Positions 16,407 through 25,700 of a stretch of 36,036 bases of DNA are shown one piece after another (within the stretch, counting starts at the first letter, position 1; every line of letters starts with the position of its first letter). Below the pieces are notes generated by a model. The model worked only from the letters and a program-made list of their open reading frames with translations. It had not been told where the DNA came from and made no database searches. The position numbers and the translations under genes are program-made. The stretch covers positions 1 to 36,036 of the forward strand of contig JAKQEA010000179.1 of the NCBI GenBank assembly GCA_029558715.1, read 5' to 3'. Origin of the DNA: Bacteroidota bacterium (GTDB taxonomy: Bacteria; Bacteroidota; Bacteroidia; Chitinophagales; Chitinophagaceae).

Positions 16407-16547
16407 TCATTTAAAGATAAGATAGCGGCTTTCGCTGCTATGCGGGGCAGAAGGTATTTTACGTCCTTCAAATAGTTCCCGGACAGCAATAACAGGTGGC
16501 ACAGGAGTGGTCGCCGATACAGATTTAATACTGGCTGTCTTTTTCAT
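16407..16547 (-). CDS. Possible small protein of 46 residues, unknown
   Basis: In the 318-base gap before the carbamoyltransferase, a minus-strand frame runs from ATG 16547 to TGA 16407. It encodes a mildly basic, Pro/Ser/Val-rich peptide beginning MKKTASIKSVSATTPVPP and ending SRYLIFK. Codon choice looks like that of neighbouring genes, with no homopolymer bias. A weak -7-like TATTTTCA lies about 20 bases upstream and a 9-bp hairpin begins one base after the stop. No family is recognised and it could be chance, so confidence is low. It is divergent from the carbamoyltransferase. Confidence 0.33.
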   Translation of the reverse strand: MKKTASIKSVSATTPVPPVIAVRELFEGRKIPSAPHSSESRYLIFK

Positions 16548-16569
16548 TTATTGATAGTACTGAAAATAG

Positions 16570-16587
16570 CCCGGAGGGTACTCCGGG
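16570..16587. promoter_or_regulatory. Perfect GC-rich hairpin or operator upstream of the carbamoyltransferase
   Basis: CCCGGAG and CTCCGGG form a 7-bp stem with a GGTA loop, 52 bases before the carbamoyltransferase ATG and 22 bases upstream of the small minus-strand ORF. No T-run follows on the plus strand, so a regulator site or leader hairpin is more likely than a terminator. Function is inference. Confidence 0.4.
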
Positions 16588-16639
16588 ATAATGATTTTAC
16601 ACCATTAACTAATTAAACCAACCTCAAAACAAAAACCAT

Positions 16640-18349
16640 ATGACAGTATTAGGTATTCATCACGGACATGATTCATCAGCAGCTATTGTTAAAGATGGCG
16701 TTATCCTTGCCGATGTGCAGGAGGAAAGATTTTCACGGGTAAAGCACGGATGCAGTTTACCGTTAAAATCAATTGCCTATTGTTTAAAAGAAGCCGGACT
16801 TAACAGTATCAATGATGTAGACTATATTAGTTTTTCAAATCAAAGTAACACGGAAGAGATAGAATCAGTTTTTGGATTAAAAAGCGAGTCCGGGGGATTG
16901 AAAAAGACAATTAAGAAGATGCTTCATACGATTATGCGGAAAGAAGTATACATAAGCAATATGAAGCTTCCGATCTATTATCCTGATTATATTGTAAGGG
17001 ATAAAAGCAAGTGTATAAACAATCATCATCATCTGTCTCATGCTGCCAGTGCTCATTTTACCCGCAAGTCAGCTGAAAAATGTCTCATTTTCACCATTGA
17101 TGGTGCCGGGGATAAATTCTGTACAGCGATATGGATGGGAGAAGGTAGTAAAATTGAGTTACTAAAAAGTTATTACAGGGATGCATCAATTGGCTGGGCA
17201 TATAGCATCGTTACCGAGGCCTTGCACTGGATACATGGTGATGGTGAAGGGAAAACAATGGGCCTGGCACCCTATGGAGATCCGGCTAAATGCAGTGATG
17301 AGCTGGATAAGTATTTCCCTGTTTTTAAAGGTGATGAATTAGTGAGACCGTCTTCATTAGGACAAGACTATTACTGGAATGAAGGAGGCTCTTACCAGTT
17401 TCATTTCGATGAAGCAAAAGAAGTGGAGAAGTTAGTAGAAAAATACGGAAGAGAACATGTGGCTGCCAGGGCACAAAAATTACTCGAAGAAGTGGTAATA
17501 AACCTGGTATCTGGCTGGGTGAAAAAAACCGGCATAAAAAGAGTAGTATTTGCGGGTGGTGTGATGCTGAATGTAAAATTGAATCAAAGAATTTGGAATA
17601 ACCGGAACGAGATTGGTATTATTGAGCAACATGTTTTTCCTAATCCCGGTGACTCAGGCCTTGCTATCGGCGCTGCATTATTGCAATATTATAAACATCA
17701 TGACTTTAAAGGAAATGAAATAAAGAATCTTTATGGCGGGCCTGCATACAGTAACGAAGAAATTGAAGCGATGCTAAAAGTCAGGAAGTTGAAATATCAT
17801 TATACAGATAATCCTTCCAAAGTGGCAGCTGAGTTATTGGCTAAAAACCAGATCGTAGCCTGGTTCCAGGGGCGTATGGAATGTGGACCGAGAGCATTGG
17901 GTAATCGATCTATTTTGATGAGTCCGCTGAAACCTGAAAACAAGGATGTTATCAATAAATGGGTGAAATTCCGTGAAGGTTTCCGCCCTTTTTGTCCATC
18001 ATTGACATATGAAAAGAAAGATGTTTACCTGAAAGATAACCGGGATGAATTTTTTATGATCACTTCTTTTGATGTGACAGATGAAAAAAGAGAAGCGATA
18101 CCTGCAGTAGTACATGTGGATGGTACAGTGAGACCGCAAATGGTGCAGAAGGAAACCAATCCAAGGTATTGGGAGCTGATCAATGAATTTGGTAACCTGA
18201 CCGGCGAATACATTGTACTTAATTCTTCTTTTAATGTAATGGGTGAACCGATCATTAATCATCCTAAAGAAGCTATCAAATGTTTTTTTGACTCCGGGCT
18301 GGATGCCATTTTTTTGGGAAACTATTATCTTATTAAGTCAGAGCATTAA
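16640..18349 (+). CDS. Carbamoyltransferase (NodU/CmcH/TobZ family)
   Basis: This 569-residue protein has both family domains. The N-terminal Kae1-like domain starts with VLGIHHGHDSSAAIV and has the metal-binding histidines H129-H134 in NNHHHLSHAA plus a FTIDGAGD phosphate loop; it makes carbamoyl-adenylate from carbamoyl phosphate and ATP. The C-terminal YrdC-like domain shows VAWFQGRMECGPRALGNRS, the transfer site, and ends with YIVLNSSFNVMGEPI. Such enzymes add a carbamoyl group to a hydroxyl of a sugar or natural product. It stands alone between a terminator and a convergent terminator, with no biosynthetic cluster adjacent, so the acceptor is unknown; a surface glycan is one possibility. 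Confidence 0.93.
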   Translation: MTVLGIHHGHDSSAAIVKDGVILADVQEERFSRVKHGCSLPLKSIAYCLKEAGLNSINDVDYISFSNQSNTEEIESVFGLKSESGGLKKTIKKMLHTIMRKEVYISNMKLPIYYPDYIVRDKSKCINNHHHLSHAASAHFTRKSAEKCLIFTIDGAGDKFCTAIWMGEGSKIELLKSYYRDASIGWAYSIVTEALHWIHGDGEGKTMGLAPYGDPAKCSDELDKYFPVFKGDELVRPSSLGQDYYWNEGGSYQFHFDEAKEVEKLVEKYGREHVAARAQKLLEEVVINLVSGWVKKTGIKRVVFAGGVMLNVKLNQRIWNNRNEIGIIEQHVFPNPGDSGLAIGAALLQYYKHHDFKGNEIKNLYGGPAYSNEEIEAMLKVRKLKYHYTDNPSKVAAELLAKNQIVAWFQGRMECGPRALGNRSILMSPLKPENKDVINKWVKFREGFRPFCPSLTYEKKDVYLKDNRDEFFMITSFDVTDEKREAIPAVVHVDGTVRPQMVQKETNPRYWELINEFGNLTGEYIVLNSSFNVMGEPIINHPKEAIKCFFDSGLDAIFLGNYYLIKSEH

Positions 18350-18350
18350 G

Positions 18351-18386
18351 AAACAAAAGCCGCCAGTTATCTGGCGGCTTTTGTTT
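18351..18386. terminator. Strong bidirectional terminator between carbamoyltransferase and mqnE
   Basis: AAACAAAAGCCGCCAG (18351-18366) and CTGGCGGCTTTTGTTT (18371-18386) form a perfect 16-bp stem with a TTAT loop and U-rich flanks on both strands, serving both convergent genes. Confidence 0.92.
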
Positions 18387-18402
18387 ATACAAGTTTATTT
18401 CA

Positions 18403-19545
18403 TCAGTTCAATTCGGGATTTGCCTCAATCTTAATACCTTCATAATTCCTTATTTCATTGTATAAAGTATCTCTCTCTACCGGTATTCTCCGGGCTTGTT
18501 TTATTAAGGTGATCAACTCGGCTGTAGTCATAGATGGATTTAACTCTTCCGAGCCAGCCATGCTGTAAATTTTTGTTGTATCATCAATTGTTCCGTCAAT
18601 ATCATCCACACCAAAAGAAAGAGTGAGTTGTGCATTCTGCCTGCCCAGCATCGGCCAATAGGCTTTCAGGTGAGGAAAGTTATCTAAGTAAATACGGGCA
18701 ATGGCATACATCTTCATATCTTCAATATGAGTATTTTCTGATACACTGCTCATATCGTTATCCTTATTCCTGAATTTTAAAGGAATAAAAGTGTTGAATC
18801 CTTTTGTCTTGTCCTGTAATACTCTTAACCGCCTCATGTGATCGATCCGGTGTTCATATTTTTCAATATGCCCGTACAGCATGGTGGCATTGGAATGTAA
18901 TCCAAGTTTATGTGCTGTTTCATGAATAGTAAGCCATCCATCGGCATCCACTTTATCCGCACATATTTTCTCCCTGATCTCGGGATGAAATATTTCTGCT
19001 CCACCACCGGGTATAGAATCAAGGCCTGCTGCAATCAAAAACTTTAGTCCTTCTTCTGCACTTACTTTTGCTTTCCGGAACATATAATCGTATTCCACAG
19101 CGGTAAAGGCTTTAATATGCAAATCAGGACGATGGGTTTTAATGGCTTTTAGCAGGTCTGCGAAGAATGGCAGGTCCATCTTTGGGTGCACACCTCCCAC
19201 AATATGTACTTCAGTGATGGGTTTCCCGTCATATTTTTTCACCATGTGAAGCATCTGGTCAATGCTGAGTTCCCAGCCTTCTTCCCGGTGAGCATACAGG
19301 CGGCTGTAGGAACAGAAATTGCAGCTGAATACACAAACGTTGGTGGGCTCGATATGAAAATTCCTGTTAAAGAAAACTTTATTACCATGCAGTTTTTCTT
19401 TTATTTCATTGGCAAGCCGGCCCACGAATCCCAGGCTTGCTTTTTCAAAAAGCAATAAACAATCTTCGTCAGTGATGCGCTGCCCGGCTTTTACTTTATC
19501 GGCTACTTGTTGCAGGCCGGCAGAAATGTCTGTTGTGGTGATCAT
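18403..19545 (-). CDS. mqnE: Aminofutalosine synthase (radical SAM, menaquinone synthesis)
   Basis: This 380-residue radical-SAM enzyme joins the 5'-deoxyadenosyl-derived intermediate to a chorismate-derived precursor in the futalosine route to menaquinone. The cluster motif C71-x3-C75-x2-C78 sits in HIEPTNVCVFSCNFCSYSR. DSIPGGGAEIFHPEIR and HSNATMLYGHIEKYEHRIDHM are conserved blocks of the MqnE/CofH group. MqnC, its closest relative, usually has a different sequence around the cysteine motif, so MqnE is preferred. Length matches the family. It starts at ATG 19545 with a TAACTTTG element about 20 bases upstream and is divergent from the MFS gene. No other mqn gene is nearby. Confidence 0.88.
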   Translation of the reverse strand: MITTTDISAGLQQVADKVKAGQRITDEDCLLLFEKASLGFVGRLANEIKEKLHGNKVFFNRNFHIEPTNVCVFSCNFCSYSRLYAHREEGWELSIDQMLHMVKKYDGKPITEVHIVGGVHPKMDLPFFADLLKAIKTHRPDLHIKAFTAVEYDYMFRKAKVSAEEGLKFLIAAGLDSIPGGGAEIFHPEIREKICADKVDADGWLTIHETAHKLGLHSNATMLYGHIEKYEHRIDHMRRLRVLQDKTKGFNTFIPLKFRNKDNDMSSVSENTHIEDMKMYAIARIYLDNFPHLKAYWPMLGRQNAQLTLSFGVDDIDGTIDDTTKIYSMAGSEELNPSMTTAELITLIKQARRIPVERDTLYNEIRNYEGIKIEANPELN

Positions 19546-19565
19546 AGTAGTATTAATTACAAGTA

Positions 19566-19573
19566 CAAAGTTA
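19566..19573 (-). promoter_or_regulatory. -7 promoter element for mqnE
   Basis: TAACTTTG on the minus strand fits TAnnTTTG, with a GTTG about 16 bases upstream as a possible -33 box. The surrounding sequence repeats AACTTTGTACT twice in tandem. Confidence 0.5.
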
Positions 19574-19581
19574 CTGAGTAC

Positions 19582-19596
19582 AAAGTTGACAACTTT
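19582..19596. promoter_or_regulatory. 15-base inverted repeat between mqnE and the MFS gene
   Basis: AAAGTTG-A-CAACTTT is a perfect 7-bp dyad at the shared promoter region of two divergent genes, covering the expected -33 position of both. It could be an operator; no regulator gene is nearby. Confidence 0.35.
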
Positions 19597-19633
19597 AAAA
19601 AATCCTTATCTTCATTTCACTTAATAGGGCTAT

Positions 19634-20893
19634 ATGAATTTAAAACTCAGGTTAACGGTTCTCAGCTTTTTACAGTTTTTCGTATGGGGAGCCTGGCTTA
19701 TTACCATCGCTACCTATTTTTTTTCCAATAATATGGGGACAGGAGCCCAGTTTGGTGCCATCTTTTCAACACTGGCTTTATCTTCCTTATTTATGCCTGC
19801 GCTTACGGGCATTATCGCAGATAAGTGGTTAAATGCTGAGCGATTGTATGGCGTCTTGCATATCTTATATGGTGCAGTGCTGCTTTATGTGCCACAGGTA
19901 AAGGATGCAGACACACTCTATTATGTTATCCTGGTAGCCATGATCTTCTATATGCCCACCATTTCCTTGTCCAACTCGATCTCTTATACTATACTAAAGA
20001 AGAATAATTATGATGTGGTAAAAGTTTTTCCGCCAATAAGGGTTTGGGGTACCATTGGTTTTATCGTGGCGATGTGGACAACCAACCTTACCGGAAGTAA
20101 GGCTAATACCAACCAGTTTATCATAGGGGGGGTGATTGCTATTTTGCTGGGGATTTATTCTTTTACATTGCCAAAATGTCCCCCACAGAAATCTATTGCA
20201 AAAGGGGCATCTATTATTGAGCAATTGGGGTTGAATGCTTTTAAGCTTTTCTCTAAATATAAAATGGCCCTGTTCTTCATTTTTTCTATGTTCTTAGGGG
20301 CTGCGCTACAGCTTACAAATATGTATGGTGATACTTTCCTTGATGATTTCAAAAAAGTACCTGAATACGGGCCGGAATCTTTTGTAGTGAAATACTCAAC
20401 CATTATTATGTCCATCTCCCAGATATCGGAGACTGTCTTTATTCTTACCATTCCTTTTTTCCTGAAGCGTTTTGGTATTAAAAAGGTGATGTTGTTTTCC
20501 ATGCTCGCATGGGTATTGCGTTTCGGGTTATTTGCTTATGGCAACCCTGCCGATGGATTATGGATGATTATTCTTTCCTGTATCGTGTATGGTATGGCAT
20601 TCGATTTTTTCAATATCTCCGGTTCCTTATTTGTAGAAACGACTACGGATGCATCTATCCGTTCCAGTGCCCAGGGTTTGTTTATGATGATGACAAATGG
20701 GGTAGGAGCTTTCCTGGGCAGTAAGATAAGCGGTTATGTGATCGATAAGTATTTCACCGTAAACGGGGGAGATAAAAACTGGCAGGATATCTGGATCACT
20801 TTTGCCATCTATGCGTTGGTAGTGGCTGTGTTGTTTGCGATATTATTTAAGCACAAGCATGACCCCAATGCGGTTGGGGATATGCAACATTAG
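19634..20893 (+). CDS. MFS transporter of the nucleoside:H+ symporter (NupG-like) group
   Basis: This 419-residue membrane protein has 12 predicted helices. It begins MNLKLRLTVLSFLQFFVWGAWLITIATYFF, the first helix pattern (FFxWGxW) of NupG/XapB-type nucleoside permeases. ALTGIIADKWLNAERLYG is the MFS signature loop between helices 2 and 3, and a long central cytoplasmic loop follows helix 6. It would import nucleosides, fitting salvage by the phosphorylase elsewhere in the window, although the two genes are not linked. Start at ATG 19634; a TTG-N19-TATCTTCA promoter-like arrangement precedes it. Confidence 0.85.
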   Translation: MNLKLRLTVLSFLQFFVWGAWLITIATYFFSNNMGTGAQFGAIFSTLALSSLFMPALTGIIADKWLNAERLYGVLHILYGAVLLYVPQVKDADTLYYVILVAMIFYMPTISLSNSISYTILKKNNYDVVKVFPPIRVWGTIGFIVAMWTTNLTGSKANTNQFIIGGVIAILLGIYSFTLPKCPPQKSIAKGASIIEQLGLNAFKLFSKYKMALFFIFSMFLGAALQLTNMYGDTFLDDFKKVPEYGPESFVVKYSTIIMSISQISETVFILTIPFFLKRFGIKKVMLFSMLAWVLRFGLFAYGNPADGLWMIILSCIVYGMAFDFFNISGSLFVETTTDASIRSSAQGLFMMMTNGVGAFLGSKISGYVIDKYFTVNGGDKNWQDIWITFAIYALVVAVLFAILFKHKHDPNAVGDMQH

Positions 20894-21055
20894 AAAAAGA
20901 TTATTAGGGTGACTTTAATAAGATACTCTCAGCTTTGTTTCTTTGCAAATTTTGAGGTTGTATTGTTACTGAGTATCTATCAAGTGAACTGTTAGTGTTG
21001 AAGATTTACATATTTTATTTTAGTCGTGAAATGGATATATTAACAGTAGAGTATG

Positions 21056-22168
21056 CTAATCCCGGTAAATAATTTCCCTTTTTCGGCTATAGAATAAATT
21101 GTTATTGACGAATTTCTTCTGCTCTATCCAGTTGCTGTGGGAATCCACCTTATATTCAAATTCAATAACTGTAGTGTTATCGGCAGTGTTTAATACTGCT
21201 TTGGTTAGCTCCTTATTTTTATAAAAATATTCTGCAAAATTTCGGGATATGGGTTCATCTTTATAAAACCAGCTTATTTTTTTCAGCGAATTGTCAGTAT
21301 AGTACTCGTACTCTGTATGACTGAAAAGAGAATCTGTCCCCCTCCAATAGTAGTATGTTTTTGCTTTTCTTCTTTTGTCGTCATAGATATAGAAGGTGCG
21401 TTGGCATGCTCCGGCAATGAGGTTGGGAGAACAACCGCTGATTTTTTCTCTTAAACTCCCATCATCGTAATAATTAAAGGTTTCCTTATAGTATTCAGCG
21501 GCGCTATCATGAAATATCTCGATTTTCATAATACTATCATATTTCAAAACTCTTTTAACATCAGAATTTATTTCAGCAATAAGCCTTCCGCTATCGTCAT
21601 ATTTGTAGTTTACTTTTCTATCCCATCCAAATCCTGATAATTCCCTTACTTCAATGGGCTGAGCTGTGTTGCTATAAAAATATTGTTTCATGTTAAACCA
21701 GTCAGGATCATTGCTATAACTTACTTCGGTCATTATCCGGTCAATCGAATCCTTAAACGGCTTGTAACGATAATTGGTTATTTGATAGTCACCGTTACTG
21801 AATTCAAGTTTTTCCTGGATAAGGTTATTGTTTTCATCATAAATGTACTTCCAGTTACTTGTAAAAAAGGAGTCATTATTATTGGTAAAGAAAGTAAGTT
21901 GTATGAGCCGCCCTTTGGTGTCAAACTCTTTTTGTGTTGGAGCTGAAAGTGATCTTGGGAGTAAGCCTCTCTTAAATTCGTTGAAAATTGTCTCATCCGT
22001 TAGGCTAAACTGCCCGAAATCAAGATCTCTGTGATATAAAGTAAGGCCAGCCTTTTCCGCATATCTTACATTCTCTTTTACAGATTTTACATTCCCCTTT
22101 AATGAATCAAGTTGAGAAAAAGAGTGAAGAGGTAATAAAAGAAGTAAGTATGGAAGCCAGAATTTCAT
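21056..22168 (-). CDS. Secreted protein with YD-like repeats, unknown function
   Basis: This 370-residue protein has a signal peptide (MKFWLPYLLLLLPLHSFS, cleavage near Gln19). The rest is rich in Tyr, Asp and Asn with repeated strand-turn units such as YIYDENNNLIQEK, YKYDDSGRLIAEI and YIYDDKRRKAKTY, resembling short YD repeats of RHS/wall-associated shells. There is no long RHS core, no toxin domain and no T9SS tail, so it is a small periplasmic or outer-membrane-exposed protein rather than a polymorphic toxin. It lies alone in orientation with trxA, whose terminator falls between them. The role is unknown. Confidence 0.75.
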   Translation of the reverse strand: MKFWLPYLLLLLPLHSFSQLDSLKGNVKSVKENVRYAEKAGLTLYHRDLDFGQFSLTDETIFNEFKRGLLPRSLSAPTQKEFDTKGRLIQLTFFTNNNDSFFTSNWKYIYDENNNLIQEKLEFSNGDYQITNYRYKPFKDSIDRIMTEVSYSNDPDWFNMKQYFYSNTAQPIEVRELSGFGWDRKVNYKYDDSGRLIAEINSDVKRVLKYDSIMKIEIFHDSAAEYYKETFNYYDDGSLREKISGCSPNLIAGACQRTFYIYDDKRRKAKTYYYWRGTDSLFSHTEYEYYTDNSLKKISWFYKDEPISRNFAEYFYKNKELTKAVLNTADNTTVIEFEYKVDSHSNWIEQKKFVNNNLFYSRKREIIYRD

Positions 22169-22226
22169 ATATTCAGTTGATTAACCCGGGATTCGCTGCA
22201 AGTGGAAATTACATACTTCAAAATAA

Positions 22227-22252
22227 AAACCCCGATCAGCTGAACGGGGTTT
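22227..22252 (-). terminator. Rho-independent terminator of trxA
   Basis: Read on the minus strand, AAACCCCG and CGGGGTTT form an 8-bp stem with a 10-base loop followed by TTATTTT, 18 bases after the trxA stop. Confidence 0.8.
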
Positions 22253-22270
22253 CTTAGTTTAAAATATAGT

Positions 22271-22588
22271 TTATATATGTGCTTCGATCTTTCTTACAAA
22301 ATTAGCTTTAGGCTGGGCGCCTACTAATTTATCAACTACCTGTCCGTTTTTAATAAACAGGATAGCAGGAATGGACGTGATGCCATAGTTCATAGACACT
22401 TCAGGGTTATTGTCTACGTTCAGTTTACCAATATTTGCTTTACCATCATATTCTTTTGATAGTTCTTCAATTACCGGCCCGATTGCACGGCAGGGACCAC
22501 ACCATTCTGCCCAGAAATCAATTACGGTCAGTTTATCAGAAGCCAGTACATCCGACTGAAAATTTGAGTCTGTGAATTCTTTTGCCAT
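22271..22588 (-). CDS. trxA: Thioredoxin
   Basis: This 105-residue cytoplasmic thioredoxin has the redox motif WC30-GP-C33 (FWAEWCGPC) and the cis-proline loop TSIPAIL at Pro74. Length and lack of a signal peptide fit TrxA, the general disulfide reductant recycled by thioredoxin reductase. It starts at ATG 22588, with a TAAATTTG element about 36 bases upstream. It is downstream of dnaE, 143 bases away, but has its own promoter and terminator. Confidence 0.97.
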   Translation of the reverse strand: MAKEFTDSNFQSDVLASDKLTVIDFWAEWCGPCRAIGPVIEELSKEYDGKANIGKLNVDNNPEVSMNYGITSIPAILFIKNGQVVDKLVGAQPKANFVRKIEAHI

Positions 22589-22623
22589 TGTATGAATTTT
22601 ATTTTTTGTTTTTAAAGGGATTG

Positions 22624-22631
22624 CAAATTTA
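22624..22631 (-). promoter_or_regulatory. -7 promoter element for trxA
   Basis: TAAATTTG on the minus strand fits TAnnTTTG and gives a leader of about 30 bases. It lies downstream of a 14-base dyad at 22660-22673. Confidence 0.55.
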
Positions 22632-22659
22632 AGTCCTGCTCATATAACATGCGATACTG

Positions 22660-22673
22660 GCACAAAGTTGTGC
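22660..22673. promoter_or_regulatory. Dyad GCACAA-AG-TTGTGC upstream of the trxA promoter
   Basis: A 6-bp inverted repeat with 2-base spacer sits about 30 bases upstream of the -7 element, near where an activator would bind. A second dyad GTAGTA-CCAT-TACTAC lies at 22691-22706. Function is inferred from position only. Confidence 0.3.
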
Positions 22674-22731
22674 AAAACTTGTCACTTTATGTAGTACCAT
22701 TACTACAAACCTGCTAAAACGTCTCATCTTA

Positions 22732-25700
22732 TTAAACCGTTAACACCTGCACTTCCAGCTCCGGGCTTTTTTCAAGAAACTGGATCAATTCCTCGTTCAT
22801 TTCAAAGCCACTGTTCATTGTCACCAGGCTGATTTTCATCTTATTCTTCGGTTCTGATAAAGTGAATTTCAGGGTTGACTTGCCTGGGTTACTTTTCACA
22901 TTTTTTTCAATAAAACTCACCATTTCTGCACTGATATCCTGCGGGTGAGCTTCAATGGTAAGCTGTTTTGTCATGTTACGTTTCATGGTTTCAGCCAGTG
23001 AAACACTCATTACTTTAAATTCAAATTCGTCCTTATTGTACCGTTGTTTAAAATAGCCATGAATCAGCACCGTGCTGCCCTGCTGCAGGATTGGTGTAAG
23101 GCGCATATAATCTTCGCTGAACAAAGGAAATTCTGTTTTCCCGGAATAATCTTCAATCACAAAATTACCATACTTGTTCCCGCTTCTGGCTATCCGGTGT
23201 TGTGCATCAGATACCAGCCCTACGATCCGGAAAGGCCGGCCCGGGTTTGGTTGCATCTTTATTGCTTCTTTGAATTCGTTGAAATCAGCCAATGGGGTAA
23301 CACCATAATGCCTCATTTCGAATTTATAATTGTCAAGCGGGTGGCCGCTTAAAAAAATACCTGTCACTTCTTTTTCTTTATCCAGTTGTACGATCAACGG
23401 CCATGGTGCACAATCAGGTATTCTTGGAGGAGGTATCTCCATACTAACGGGTAAATCGCCAAACAAGGTATTAGTAGAAGTGGCATGCTGCGTTGTCATC
23501 ACCTGTCCATATTTGATCACTTTTTCTAACCCGGTGATGATCTCACCATCCGGTACATTGAAATATTGAGCCCGGTGATGTTCCGGGAAACAATCAAAGC
23601 CGCCTGCGTAAGCAAGACTTTCCAGCGTTTTTTTATTGACAGTTCGTTGATTGATACGTTTGATAAAATCAAAAATATTAGTGAATGATCCGCCCTTCTT
23701 TCTTTCTTCAATAATGCTTTCTACGGCGGCTTCCCCCACACCTTTTAATCCTCCCAGTCCAAACCGTATTTCACCTTTATCATTTACTGCAAAACCTTTT
23801 AGTGATTCATTGATGTCGGGTCCCAGCACCTTTAATCCCATCCGCTTGCATTCTTCCATGAAGAAGGTGATCTTTTCAATACTGCCTGCGTTATTCAGTA
23901 CTGCCGACATATACTCTGCAGGGTAATGAGCTTTTAAATAAGCTGTTTGATAAGCTACATAAGCATAACAGGTAGAGTGTGATTTGTTAAATGCATACTG
24001 GGCAAAAGCTTCCCAGTCGGTCCATATCTTTTCCAGCTTTTCAGGAGGTAATAATTTTTCAGTAGCACCTGAAATAAACTGTGCTTTCATTTTATCCAAT
24101 ACGGCTTTCTGTTTTTTACCCATTGCTTTCCGCAATACGTCAGCATCGCCTTTACTGAAGCCGGCTAATTTTTGAGCCAGCAACATCACCTGTTCCTGGT
24201 ATACAGTAATGCCATAGGTTTCTTCCAGGTATTCGGCCATTTCAGGCAAATCGTATTGAATAGCCTCACGGCCATGCTTACGATCTATATAATTAGGAAT
24301 ATAGGCAATAGGTCCCGGACGATACAGGGCATTCATCGCAATCAGGTCGCCGAATTTATCAGGTTTTAATTCTCTCAGGTATTTCTGCATACCGGGGCTC
24401 TCAAACTGGAAGGTACCGATGGTGGAACCATGCTGGTATAGCTCAAAGGTTTTTTTGTCGTCCAATGGTATCTTATCAATATCAATCTCAACACCATGAT
24501 TCTGTTTGATTAGCTGCAGGGCATTTTTAATAATGGTCAGTGTTTTCAATCCTAAGAAGTCCATTTTGATAACACCGGCACTTTCGATATCATTTCCTTC
24601 TATCTGTGTTACCCATAAAGGAGAATCTTTTGCAGTAGCAACAGGAATAAGTTCCATCAGATCCTGTGGGGCAATGATTATTCCTGCCGCATGGATTCCT
24701 GTATTTCGTACCGATCCTTCCAGCCGTTCTGCCTCATGCAATACTTTTCCGGCAGGTGAATTGACCTGGTTATAGATCTCCCTGAGTTTTTTTACATTTT
24801 CCAGGTCATCATTTCCCAACCCGTCTTTTTCTTCCAGTGATTTTTCTCCATCCTTTGCTTTCATCGGTGCATGTAACACCCGTTTGAGTTCAATTCCCGG
24901 ACGTTCAGGAACCAGTTTGGCCAATGCATTTGATTCAGGTAATGGCAGATCCATTACCCTTGCCACATCTTTGATGCTCATTTTGGCTGCCATGGTACCA
25001 TAAGTGATGATCTGTGCTACCTGGTTCTTCCCATATTTTTCCACCACATAATCAATCACTTTTTGCCTGCCTTCATCATCAAAATCGGTATCTATATCGG
25101 GCATTGATTTACGGTCAGGATTCAAAAATCTTTCGAACAGTAAATTATACTTTATCGGATCAATGTTGGTGATGCCAATGCAATAGGCTACTACCGAACC
25201 CGCAGCAGAACCACGGCCTGGTCCGATAAATACTCCTTTATCTCTTCCGGCTCTGATAAAATCACTCACGATCAGGAAATAACCTGCAAACCCCATCATT
25301 TTGATGGTGAACAATTCAAATTCTATCCTTTCTTTTATTTCATCAGTAAGCTCATGATATCGTTTTGTGGCTCCTTCATAGGTAAGATGCTTCAGGTATT
25401 CCCATTGGTTCTGCGACTCTGCTGATACTTTATATTTGCCTATGGTTTCTTCTTTTGTATGAACCTGGAATCTTTTTTCTATCGGGAAGTTCGGCAGCAA
25501 TATGTCACGGGTTAAACTCAGCAGTTCAACTTTGTCAACAATTTCATTTGTATTATCTATTGCTTCCGGAAGGTCATGAAAGACCTTGCTCATTTCTTCA
25601 GTTGTCTTGAAATAGAACTGATCATTCGGGAAAGCAAATCTTTTTCCTTTAGATGATACATCATCATCAGTAAATTCTCTTAACTTTTCTGTAGCAACCT

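Noticed and set aside
20894-21055. Small gene in the gap after the MFS transporter
   Set aside because: The only frame is about 13 codons, and the AGATACTC/GAGTATCT inverted repeat here is widely spaced and AT-rich.
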